Shown here in pieces: positions 1-7,965 of a DNA stretch of 64,000 bases (positions within the stretch are counted from its first letter, which is position 1; every line of letters begins with the position of its first letter). This DNA is from Rhodoplanes sp. (GTDB taxonomy: Bacteria > Pseudomonadota > Alphaproteobacteria > Rhizobiales > Xanthobacteraceae): positions 1 through 64,000 of the forward strand of contig NZ_JACAAX010000013.1 of NCBI RefSeq assembly GCF_013377085.1, in the 5' to 3' direction. A program made the position numbers and the translations under genes. Below the pieces are notes generated by a model. It saw nothing but the letters and a program-made list of their open reading frames with translations, did no database searches and was not told where the DNA came from.

Positions 1-72
1 TGCTTCGCAACAGTCTCGGAATCCTCCGAGTCAATCACCCGGAAACCGTATGAGAGCCCACGTCTCATCTGA

Positions 73-1053
73 TCACGTCACGATCATCAGCGCGACCGCC
101 GCCAGCACCACCGCCGTTCCCACGAACGCCACCCGATAGAGTCGCAGCGCACGAACAACATCCTGCGCGGTCGCCTCGCTGCGGCCGCCGCCCATCCAGG
201 CGGCGTCGACGCGGGCGCCGGCATAGACGCGCGGGCCGGCGAGCTTCAGGCCGAGTGCGCCCGCCATGGCGGCCTCCGGCCAGCCGGCATTGGGCGACGT
301 GTGCTTTTGGGCGTCGCGGCGCATCGCGAGCCATGCGCCGCGAACTGACGCACCCGGCACCACGCTCGCTGCCGCGACCAGCATCAGGCCGGTGAGGCGC
401 GAGGCCGGCAGATTGACCAGATCGTCGAGCCGCGCCGCCGCCCAGCCGAAGGCGCGGTGCCGTTCGGTCTTGTGGCCGATCATGCTGTCGGCCGTGTTGA
501 TCGCCTTGTAGGCGATCATGCCGGGCAGGCCTCCGACCACGAACCAGAAGGCCGGCGCCGTGACGCCGTCCGAGGCGTTCTCGGCCAGGCTCTCGATGGC
601 GGCCCGGCACACCGCCGCCTCGTCGAGTGTCGCCGGATCGCGCCCGACGATCTTGGCCACCTCGCGGCGCCCGCCCGCCAAGCCGTCCGCCTCCAGGGCG
701 CCAGCGACCGCGCCGACATGCCGGTCGAGATTTCCGGACGCGATCAGCATCGCCACGGCCACGACGACCACGGCGAGGCCGAGCGGCGCCGTCGCATGTG
801 CAAAAGTCTCGATCGTGATGCCGGCCGCGACGGCGACGATCAGCAGCAGCACGACGCAACCGACGCCGGCGGCACGGCGCCGGGCGTCCGGCCAGCCGGG
901 GCGGTTGAGGGTATGGTCGAGTGCCGCAATGAGAGAACCGATCCACGACACCGGATGGCCGATCGCGCGAAACAGCGCGTCCGGATAGGCGAGCATGGCC
1001 TCGACGCCGGCAGCGACGACGAGCACGAGCAGGCGGATGGACAAGTCGAGCAT
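73..1053 (-). CDS. cobD: Adenosylcobinamide-phosphate synthase CobD/CbiB
   Basis: Integral membrane enzyme of late cobalamin synthesis that attaches the aminopropanol arm to adenosylcobyric acid. The 326-residue length fits the family. Visible hallmarks are an N-terminal hydrophobic helix, the family-type segment around residues 20-40 (YPDALFRAIGHPVSWIG), and the region ending PAFWFVVGGLPGMIAYKAIN. Several hydrophobic helices follow, consistent with an inner-membrane protein. I chose the Met at 1053 (MLDLSIRLLV) because the upstream extension to 1122 is Arg-rich and has no hydrophobic character. It is transcribed away from the btu genes, so the riboswitch beyond the intergenic repeat does not govern it. 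Family assignment is confident; the exact start is likely. Confidence 0.93.
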   Translation of the reverse strand: MLDLSIRLLVLVVAAGVEAMLAYPDALFRAIGHPVSWIGSLIAALDHTLNRPGWPDARRRAAGVGCVVLLLIVAVAAGITIETFAHATAPLGLAVVVVAVAMLIASGNLDRHVGAVAGALEADGLAGGRREVAKIVGRDPATLDEAAVCRAAIESLAENASDGVTAPAFWFVVGGLPGMIAYKAINTADSMIGHKTERHRAFGWAAARLDDLVNLPASRLTGLMLVAAASVVPGASVRGAWLAMRRDAQKHTSPNAGWPEAAMAGALGLKLAGPRVYAGARVDAAWMGGGRSEATAQDVVRALRLYRVAFVGTAVVLAAVALMIVT

Positions 1054-1145
1054 GGCGCACGCGTGCCGTCGTTGAACAACGCCGCCGGCCCCGCGAGCCC
1101 GGCGGCAGAATCGATGCCGCATACTAGCGGCCGGTCGCCCATCCC

Positions 1146-1268
1146 GTCATTCCGGGGCGCGGGCCGTCGGCCCGCGAGCCCGGAATCCATAACCCCGGTG
1201 CTGATTGTGATCGAGAGACAGGGCGTATGGGTTCCGGGCTCGGCCCTGCGGGCCGCCCCGGAACGACG
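1146..1268. repeat. Dispersed palindromic repeat, family A copy 1
   Basis: About 123 bp lying between cobD and the cobalamin riboswitch. It begins gtcattccggggc and ends with the near-complement ccccggaacgac, with inner arms around 'gagcccggaatccata' and 'tatgggttccgggctc'. Similar elements occur at 11079-11201, 15563-15690 and 34408-34573. The architecture is that of the REP/BIME-like intergenic repeats common in GC-rich Hyphomicrobiales. It may act as a transcript end or a nucleoid/gyrase site; function is unknown. Confidence 0.8.
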
Positions 1269-1334
1269 CTGTCGAATTCGCGCGCCGGCCCATCCTTGTG
1301 CGCCGAAAACCTCTGTGGTCTAAAGGGCCCTGTC

Positions 1335-1535
1335 GCCGGTGCCTCTCGCCCGAGAGGTGAAACGGGAACGCGGTGCGGGCCTCTCTCCCGTCTGGGACAA
1401 CCTCCCTCCGGGAAAACGCCCAAGGCCGCGGCTGCCCCCGCAACTGTGAGCGGAGCTTTTCGTCCACGCGCCACTGGCTCCTTCGGCCGGGAAGGCGGAC
1501 GAGACCGATCCGCGAGCCAGGAGACCGGCCGGCGA
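1335..1535 (+). ncRNA. Cobalamin (adenosylcobalamin) riboswitch
   Basis: The stretch contains the conserved blocks of the B12 riboswitch in order: the entry ggtgcc (from 1338), gaaacgggaa (about 1359), the B12-box region with gcggctgcccccgcaactgtg (about 1430-1448), ccactggc, cgggaaggcgg (about 1489), and the closing gagccaggagaccggcc (1514-1530). The closing stem ends a few bases before the btuC start region, so ligand binding probably masks the ribosome site or promotes termination. It controls the btuCDF operon. Motif matches are extensive, so confidence is high. Confidence 0.97.
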
Positions 1536-1578
1536 CGGCATGCGCTCGTTCGACGGCGGGTCGACGGAGGAACAGTCC

Positions 1579-2630
1579 TTGAAAGCAACCGAAGCGGTCC
1601 GCACGGCCGGCGTCACCGCGCTCGTGGCACGCGCGGTCGGGCGCGCGCCCGTGCTGCTGCTCGGCGGCCTCGTCGTGCTGCTGTTCCTGCTCTCGCTCGG
1701 CATCGGGCCGGTGCGGCTGTCGCCCGACGTCGTCGCCACCGCGCTCTTTGGCGGCGGCAGCGAGGAGCAACGCATCATCGTCCAGGAAATCAGGCTGCCG
1801 CGCGCCGTGCTGGCGGTCGCGGTCGGCGGCGTGCTCGGCCTGTCGGGTGCCGCCCTGCAGGGCCTGCTCAGGAATCCCTTGGCGGCGCCCGAGCTGTTCG
1901 GTGCCCCGCAGGCGGCGGCGCTGGGGGCCGTGCTGGTGATCGCCACCGGGCTCGCCGACGTGCTGTCGTTCGCGCTGCCGCTGGCCGCCATCGTCGCGGC
2001 CTTCGTCTCGGTGTTCGTGCTGCTGGTGATCGCCGGCCGCAATGCCGGGCTGCTGCTGTTGATCCTGGCCGGCCTGGCGCTGTCGAGCCTCGCCGGCGCC
2101 GGCACGGCGCTGACCATGAATCTCGCGCCCAACCCGTTTGCGGCGCTGGAAATCTCCTTCTGGCTGCTCGGCTCGCTGGAGGATCGCAGCATCCGCCACG
2201 TCGCGATGGCGCTGCCCTTCATCCTGGCCGGCGGGGCGATCCTGCTGTCGCAGCGCCACGCGTTTCGGGCGCTCAGCCTCGGCGAGGAGACGGCCGAGAG
2301 CCTCGGCGTCGACGTGTCGCGGCTGCGGCTCGCCGTGATCCTCGGCGTCGCGCTGGGGGTCGGCGGCTCGGTCGCGGTGTCCGGGACGATCGGCTTCATC
2401 GGCCTGGTCGGCCCGCATCTCGCCAGGCCGCTGGTCGGCTGGGATCCGGCGCGCCTCCTGGTGCCGAGTGCGCTGGTCGGCGCCGCGCTGCTCACCGCCG
2501 CCGACATCGCGGTGCGCCTCCTGCCGTCGACCAACAGCGTGCGGGTCGGCGTTTTGACGGCGCTGATCGGCGTGCCGTTCTTCCTCTATCTGATCGTGCG
2601 CGAGCGCCGGGCGCTGTCCGGAGGCGTCGG

Positions 2631-2634
<4 letters not shown>
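1579..2634 (+). CDS. btuC: Cobalamin ABC transporter permease BtuC (FecCD family)
   Basis: Inner-membrane permease that with BtuD and BtuF imports vitamin B12. About ten hydrophobic segments, LSGAALQGLLRNPLAAPELFG near residues 80-100, and GLVGPHLARPLVGWDPARLL near the C terminus are typical of the FecCD/BtuC family. I prefer a TTG start at 1579, giving 351 residues, because GGAGG lies at 1566-1570, eight bases upstream. The first in-frame ATG, at 1540, sits on the very edge of the riboswitch without a ribosome site of its own; it would add 13 residues. The stop overlaps the btuD start by four bases (ATGA), so translation is probably coupled. The substrate is inferred from the riboswitch. Confidence 0.9.
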
Positions 2635-3410
<776 letters not shown>

Positions 3411-3476
3411 TGCGGAACGGGATGGATTGGCTCCAGGCGCCCATGCGCCTTTGCCGGCGCACGTTTCCGCGCCTTT

Positions 3477-3618
3477 CCCCCCACCCCCGACCCCTCTGGC
3501 GCGCAAGGGCGCGCCCCGCCACTCGCTTCGCGAGCGGGGGGAGGGGAGAAGACGGGCGCTGCGGCTCCCCTCCCCCCGCGCACGTAGTGCGTGGCGGGGA
3601 GGGGTCGGGGGTGGGGGG
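3477..3618. repeat. Inverted-repeat element, family C copy 1
   Basis: About 142 bp bounded by perfectly complementary 20-bp arms, 3477-3496 and 3599-3618, rich in C on one side and G on the other. Inside are further small inverted repeats such as ggcgcgcaagggcgcgcc and cgcttcgcgagcg. It separates btuD from btuF. A shorter copy, lacking one full arm, lies at 7351-7456. The element resembles mobile palindromes that spread between genes of Hyphomicrobiales; it could form a strong RNA hairpin between the two btu cistrons. Confidence 0.85.
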
Positions 3619-3646
3619 CCTGCAGCGCCGGTCTATTGCACGGCGG

Positions 3647-4477
3647 ATGATCCGGAGACTCGGTGTCGCCGCGCTTCTTCTCGTCGCCACGGCCGTCCAC
3701 GCCGCCGACGCGCCCAAAAGAATCGCCTCGCTCAATCTGTGCACCGACCAGCTCCTGCTGGCGGTCGCCGATCCGGAGCAGATCATCGGCCTGAGCCCCT
3801 ATGCGCGCGACTCCGGCATGTCGTGGGCGGCGGCGGAGGCGGCGCGCCATCCGGCGCTGTCGGGCGGCGCCGAGGACGTGATGATGCTGCGGCCCGATCT
3901 CGTCGTCGCCGGCCGCTTCGAGCGCCGCGCCACCCGAGAGCTGTTGGCGCGCCGCGGCCTTGCCGTCGCCGATTTCGACATCGCTCGCTCGATCGACGAG
4001 GCCAAGGCACAGCTCGCCCGCATGGGCGCGCTGGTCGGTCATCCGGAGCGGGCGAGCGCCCACATCGCCGCCATCGACGCCGCGCTCTTGCGCGCCCGGA
4101 ATGCCGGGTCGAGGAGCGGGCTGCGCGTGCTCGCGGTGTCGCGGCGCGGCTGGGTGCCCGGCATCGACAGCCTGATGAGCGCACTGCTCGCTGCGGCGGG
4201 ACTGTCCAATGCGGCCGGCGAGCTCGGCATCGCCACCGGCGGCTTCGCGTCGCTGGAGGCGATCGTCGCGGCGCGGCCGGATCTCGTGCTGGTCGCCAGT
4301 GCCGCCGAGAGCGCCGAGGACCAGGGCCAGGCCTTCCTGCTGCATCCGGCGCTGACGCGGCTCTATCCGCCGCAGCGGCGCATCGTCATCCCCGAGGCGC
4401 TCACCATCTGCGGCGGCCCGATGGTGGCCGCGGCGCTCGACCGGCTCGCCGCAGCGCTCGAGGGCATCGGGCCCTGA
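3647..4477 (+). CDS. btuF: Cobalamin-binding periplasmic protein BtuF
   Basis: Class III periplasmic binding protein that delivers B12 to BtuCD; 276 residues with a Sec signal peptide (MIRRLGVAALLLVATAVHA, cleavage about residue 19). The mature start PKRIASLNLCTDQLLLAVAD is typical of BtuF/FepB-like proteins, as are the GLSPYARDSGM segment and the central rigid helix. I set the start at the ATG at 3647, because the open frame upstream runs through the family C repeat and is not protein-like. It is the third gene of the riboswitch-controlled unit, although the repeat in front of it could lower its expression or carry a separate promoter. Confidence 0.88.
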   Translation: MIRRLGVAALLLVATAVHAADAPKRIASLNLCTDQLLLAVADPEQIIGLSPYARDSGMSWAAAEAARHPALSGGAEDVMMLRPDLVVAGRFERRATRELLARRGLAVADFDIARSIDEAKAQLARMGALVGHPERASAHIAAIDAALLRARNAGSRSGLRVLAVSRRGWVPGIDSLMSALLAAAGLSNAAGELGIATGGFASLEAIVAARPDLVLVASAAESAEDQGQAFLLHPALTRLYPPQRRIVIPEALTICGGPMVAAALDRLAAALEGIGP

Positions 4478-4522
4478 GGCGACGATCAATTATTCCAGTC
4501 TTCGGTGTCGTCGATCGTTTTG

Positions 4523-4613
4523 GTCATTGCCGGGCTCGACCCGGCAATCCATCGATCTTCGAAAGAAGGTCTTTTCAAATGATGGATTCGCGGGTCGAGC
4601 CCGCGAATGACGA
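4523..4613. repeat. Dispersed palindromic repeat, family B copy 1
   Basis: Two short palindromes in tandem: gtcattgccgggctcgaccc followed by ggcaatccat, then about 30 bp of AT-richer spacer, then atggattcgcgggtcgagcc and cgcgaatgacga. A second copy with the same plan lies at 7472-7566, and a single half is seen near 25803-25830. It sits between the convergent ends of btuF and mrpG, where it may serve as a bidirectional terminator. Confidence 0.8.
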
Positions 4614-4633
4614 GTCGGAGTTTGTGAAAACCG

Positions 4634-5011
4634 CTATCGCGGCTCGCACGCGTCCTCGGGCGGCGGCGTCACGGTCGCCCAGCCGGAGTTGTCCGGCACC
4701 GGCAGCCGCGCCTGCAGGTCGGGATGGCGCAGGATATGGGCCTTCGCCAGCATGTGGGCCGACACCGGCGCGGTGATGAACAGGAACAGCGTGATCAGCA
4801 CCTCGTGCAGCGACGGCGTCCCGGTCGCGACCGTGAAATGGACCGTCGAGGCGATCAGCAGCGCGCCGATGCCGAGCGTCGTCGCCTTTGTCGGCGCGTG
4901 CAGCCGGCGCATCAGGTCGGGCAGGGTGGCCAGCCCGAGCGAACCGACCAGCAGAAAGAACGACCCCACCAGGATCAGGCCGGCGACGACGATGTCGGAG
5001 AGATGAGCCAT
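4634..5011 (-). CDS. mrpG: Mrp cation/proton antiporter subunit G
   Basis: Small membrane subunit of the multi-component Na+(K+)/H+ antiporter; 125 residues with three transmembrane helices. The family motif is visible as LATLPDLMRRLHAPTKATTLG (about residues 27-47), followed by the helix pair ending in FITAPVSAHMLAKA. It is the last gene of the mrp operon, six bases after mrpF. The C-terminal 25 residues are hydrophilic. Homologues in rhizobia are named PhaG. Confidence 0.94.
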   Translation of the reverse strand: MAHLSDIVVAGLILVGSFFLLVGSLGLATLPDLMRRLHAPTKATTLGIGALLIASTVHFTVATGTPSLHEVLITLFLFITAPVSAHMLAKAHILRHPDLQARLPVPDNSGWATVTPPPEDACEPR

Positions 5012-5017
5012 GTGTCC

Positions 5018-5287
5018 TCACTCGATGACGTTGCCGCGCAGCAGGTACTTGCAGAACGCCACCGTCGACAAAAAGCCGACCATGGCGAACAGCAGCGCCG
5101 CCTCGAAATAGACCGCGGTGGCCCACCAGATGCCCGTCACCACCACGAGCGCGATGGCGTTCACCACCAATGTGTCGAGCGCGAGAATCCGGTCGACCAC
5201 GTCGGGGCCGACGGCGAGCCGCCAGAGATTGAGAAGCGCCGCGACGCTGATCGCGGCAAAGGCGACCATGCAGGCTGTCTCGATCAT
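5018..5287 (-). CDS. mrpF: Mrp cation/proton antiporter subunit F
   Basis: 89-residue subunit with three hydrophobic helices. The family-defining segment RLAVGPDVVDRILALDTLVVN occupies roughly residues 23-43; the acidic residues there are conserved in MrpF and are thought to matter for proton movement. The start overlaps the mrpE stop by four bases and mrpG follows after six bases, so the end of this operon is translationally tight. Also known as PhaF. Confidence 0.94.
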   Translation of the reverse strand: MIETACMVAFAAISVAALLNLWRLAVGPDVVDRILALDTLVVNAIALVVVTGIWWATAVYFEAALLFAMVGFLSTVAFCKYLLRGNVIE

Positions 5288-5772
5288 TCGAAGATGTCCT
5301 TCAGGCGTCGCTCGTAGCGGGATTTTATGGTGCGGACCACAGCGTCCGGATCGGCGGCGTCGAGGCAGTGCACCAGCACGGCGCGGCCGTCGGCGGAAAG
5401 GTCGGCGCTGACCGTGCCGGGCGTCAGCGTGATGGTGCCGGTCAGCACCGCGATGGCCTCGGGGGTGCGCAGCTCCAGCGGCACGCTGACGAACACCGAG
5501 CGCAGCTTTGGCCCCGAGCGGAACAGGATCAGGCCGGCGACCTGCACGTTCGACACCAGAATGTCCCAGGCGACGATCGCGAAATATTCCAGGACCCGAA
5601 GCGGGCGCTTGATGGTGACCCGCCCCGGCCAGTAGCGGCGGGTGTAGAGCGGGATGAGAACGCCGAGCCCGGCGCCGAGCAGCAGGTTGCCGGCCGACAG
5701 GGAGTTGGCGAGCCCGATCCAGACGAACGCGACGACGACGCTGAGGAGCGGGTGGGGCAAGAGGTGCCTCAT
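5284..5772 (-). CDS. mrpE: Mrp cation/proton antiporter subunit E
   Basis: 162-residue MrpE/PhaE subunit. Two or three N-terminal transmembrane helices (residues about 8-45 and 60-85) precede the hydrophilic C-terminal part with the family signature LTGTITLTPGTVSADLS and a tail rich in charged residues. The start at 5772 overlaps the mrpD stop (ATGA) and the end overlaps mrpF. MrpE is needed for assembly of the complex rather than being a channel itself, according to knowledge of the family. Confidence 0.92.
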   Translation of the reverse strand: MRHLLPHPLLSVVVAFVWIGLANSLSAGNLLLGAGLGVLIPLYTRRYWPGRVTIKRPLRVLEYFAIVAWDILVSNVQVAGLILFRSGPKLRSVFVSVPLELRTPEAIAVLTGTITLTPGTVSADLSADGRAVLVHCLDAADPDAVVRTIKSRYERRLKDIFE

Positions 5773-7322
5773 GGCGTTCCCCCCGACGGCATCGCGGCCG
5801 ACTGCACCGGGGCGACGGCGCGCCGATAGGCCGCCGTGTCGAGAAGCTGGCGCGCGGTCGCGTCGAGCTCGGCCGTGACCGGGCCGGCGAAGGCCGCCAG
5901 CAACGCAGTGGCGCCCAGCACCGCGATGCAGACGACGGTGGGCAGCATCGCGGCGCGACCCGGTCGCGCTGGTACGGCCGGACCGGGCGCGGTCTTCCAG
6001 AACAGCGTGCTGCCGGCCCGGGCGAAGCCGAGGATCACGGCCAGGCTGGTCGCCAGCACGACGGTCCAGATCACGGCGGCGCCCGGTGCCGAGCCGGTCG
6101 CGTCGAGCAGCAGAAGCTTGCCGACGAAGCCGGACAGCGGCGGCAGGCCGGCGACGGCGATGCCGGCGACGAAGAACAGGCCGGCGAACAGCGCGCCCTG
6201 CGGCAGGGCCGGGGTCGGCACGATGCGATCGGCGGCGCCGTCGCGCACGCCTGCGACGAGGTCGACGAGCAGAAACAGCGCCGCGCCGGCGAGCGTGCTG
6301 TGCAGCAGATAATAGAGGCCCGCCGCGATGCCGCCGAAGTCGAACAGGCCGAACGCCGTGAGCAGCGAGCCCATCGACCAGACCACCGAGAAGCAGGCGA
6401 GGGCTGTGAGGCTGCGGCTCGCCAGCACGCCGGCGGCGCCGAGCGCCAGGGTCAGAAGCGCGGCCGGCACCACCCAGGGCGAAGCGACATTCGCCACCGC
6501 GCCGGCGTCGACACCGAACACCAGCGTGTAGACGCGCAGGATCGCGTAGGCGCCGACCTTGGTCATCAGCATGAACATCGCCGCCACCGGGCCGGGGGCG
6601 GCCGCATAGGCGCCGGGCAGCCACCAGTGCAGCGGCACCAATGCGGCCTTCAGGGCGAACACGAGCAGCAGGAGGAGCGCGCCGGTGCGCAGCAGCGCCT
6701 CGTCGGCGGGCGCCACGGTCGCCACCTTGGCGGCGAGGTCCGCCATGTTGAGCGTGCCCGTCACGGCATAGATGACGCCGACCGCGAACAGGAACAGCGT
6801 CGAGCCGATCAGGTTGATGGCGACATAGGTGAGGCCGGCCTTCAGCCGCCGGGCGCCGCCGCCGTGCAGCATCAGGGCGTAGGACGCGATCAGCATCACC
6901 TCGAAGAAGACGAACAGGTTGAACACGTCGCCGGTCAGGAAGGCGCCGCTCAGGCCCATGAGCTGGAACTGCAGCAGCGGATGGAAGTGGCGGCCGCGCC
7001 GGTCCCACCCGGTGATCGCGTAGAGCGTGACCGCGAGACCGACCAGTGCGGTGAGCAGCACCATGGTGGCCGACAGCCGATCGAGCACCAGCGTGATGCC
7101 GAACGGCGCCGGCCAATTGCCGAGCGCATAAGGCTGCACATCGCCGTCACGTGCCGACGCATACAGCGCAATCGCGACGGCGAGCAGCAGCGCGGCCGCG
7201 CCGACCGAGACGATGCGCTGCAGGTCGAGCCGGTACCGGAACGCCAGCACCAGCACGGCCGCCGTCAGCGCCGGCAGCACGATCGGCATCACGATCAGGC
7301 CGGTGAAGGGCAGGGGAGTCAT
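5769..7322 (-). CDS. mrpD: Mrp cation/proton antiporter subunit D (NuoN/NuoL-like)
   Basis: 517-residue membrane protein homologous to the antiporter-like subunits of complex I. About 14 hydrophobic helices are visible; the conserved lysine and glutamate helices appear in segments such as LLVFALKAALVPLHWWLPGAYAAAPGPVAAMF (broken here at about residues 205-237). I placed the start at MTPLPFTGLIV (7322), since the upstream extension reads through the repeat region. It is separated from mrpC by 274 bp filled with two repeat families, an unusual break in an otherwise overlapping operon; a second promoter or differential expression is possible. Confidence 0.92.
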   Translation of the reverse strand: MTPLPFTGLIVMPIVLPALTAAVLVLAFRYRLDLQRIVSVGAAALLLAVAIALYASARDGDVQPYALGNWPAPFGITLVLDRLSATMVLLTALVGLAVTLYAITGWDRRGRHFHPLLQFQLMGLSGAFLTGDVFNLFVFFEVMLIASYALMLHGGGARRLKAGLTYVAINLIGSTLFLFAVGVIYAVTGTLNMADLAAKVATVAPADEALLRTGALLLLLVFALKAALVPLHWWLPGAYAAAPGPVAAMFMLMTKVGAYAILRVYTLVFGVDAGAVANVASPWVVPAALLTLALGAAGVLASRSLTALACFSVVWSMGSLLTAFGLFDFGGIAAGLYYLLHSTLAGAALFLLVDLVAGVRDGAADRIVPTPALPQGALFAGLFFVAGIAVAGLPPLSGFVGKLLLLDATGSAPGAAVIWTVVLATSLAVILGFARAGSTLFWKTAPGPAVPARPGRAAMLPTVVCIAVLGATALLAAFAGPVTAELDATARQLLDTAAYRRAVAPVQSAAMPSGGTP

Positions 7323-7350
7323 GTGACGGCCTGCGCCGTTGGTCGAGGCT

Positions 7351-7456
7351 GCCCCCCACCCCCGACCCCTTTGGCGCGCAAGAGCGCGCCCCGCCACGAG
7401 CTTCGCTCGCGGGGGGAGGGGAGAAGAAGGCGCGGCGGCTCCCCTCCCTCTCCCCT
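7351..7456. repeat. Inverted-repeat element, family C copy 2
   Basis: About 106 bp closely matching the element at 3477-3618 in its left three quarters (cccccacccccgacccct, ttggcgcgcaagagcgcgcc, then the ggggggaggggagaag stretch), but ending in cccctccctctcccc without the second long arm. It lies inside the mrp operon, between mrpC and mrpD, immediately beside a family B repeat. Confidence 0.8.
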
Positions 7457-7471
7457 GTCATGCCTGAGAGC

Positions 7472-7566
7472 GTCATGCGCGGGCGCGACCCGCGCATCCA
7501 TCATGGTTCGAAAAAAGGCTTTGTCCGCAGGATGATGGATCGCCGGGTCAAGCCCGGCGATGACGA
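7472..7566. repeat. Dispersed palindromic repeat, family B copy 2
   Basis: Tandem palindromes cgtcatgcgcgggcgcgacc / cgcgcatccat and gatggatcgccgggtcaagc / cccggcgatgacgac, separated by about 30 bp (ggttcgaaaaaaggctttgt). Plan and length equal the copy at 4523-4613. It lies within the mrpC-mrpD gap and would form two hairpins in the operon mRNA. Confidence 0.8.
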
Positions 7567-7596
7567 CGGTTGTGAAGGCAGGTTGGTTTTTCGGCA

Positions 7597-7965
7597 TCAT
7601 GGCGCCTCTCCCGCACGATCCGTCGGCGCTGGCTCCGGGTCGGGCCGGCCGCCGTCGACCCGGTCGGAGCCGGTCTCCAGAAAACCGCGCAGCGCCAGCA
7701 CCACGGCGAGCGCCGTCATGCCGAACGAGATGACGATGGCAGTGAGCACCAGCGCCTGCGGCAGCGGGTCCGCATACGAGGTCGCGCCGGCGTCGACCAG
7801 CGGCGGCCGGTCGAGGGTGAGGCGGCCCATGGCGAACAGGAACAGGTTCACGGCATAGGAGAGGAACACGGTGCCGACGATCATGGTGAAGCTGTGCGGG
7901 CGCAGCACCAGATAGAGGCCCACGGCGGTGAGGAGGCCGATGCCGGCGGCGACCAAAAGCTCCAT
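7597..7965 (-). CDS. mrpC: Mrp cation/proton antiporter subunit C (NuoK-like)
   Basis: 122-residue subunit with three transmembrane helices, homologous to NuoK. Visible features are the N-terminal helix MELLVAAGIGLLTAVGLYLVL, the family segment FTMIVGTVFLSYAVNLFLF, and DPLPQALVLTAIVISFGMTA with the typical PLPQALVLTAIVI core. A hydrophilic Pro/Asp-rich tail of about 25 residues follows. Its start directly abuts the mrpA stop (TGA then ATG), implying translational coupling. Confidence 0.95.
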   Translation of the reverse strand: MELLVAAGIGLLTAVGLYLVLRPHSFTMIVGTVFLSYAVNLFLFAMGRLTLDRPPLVDAGATSYADPLPQALVLTAIVISFGMTALAVVLALRGFLETGSDRVDGGRPDPEPAPTDRAGEAP

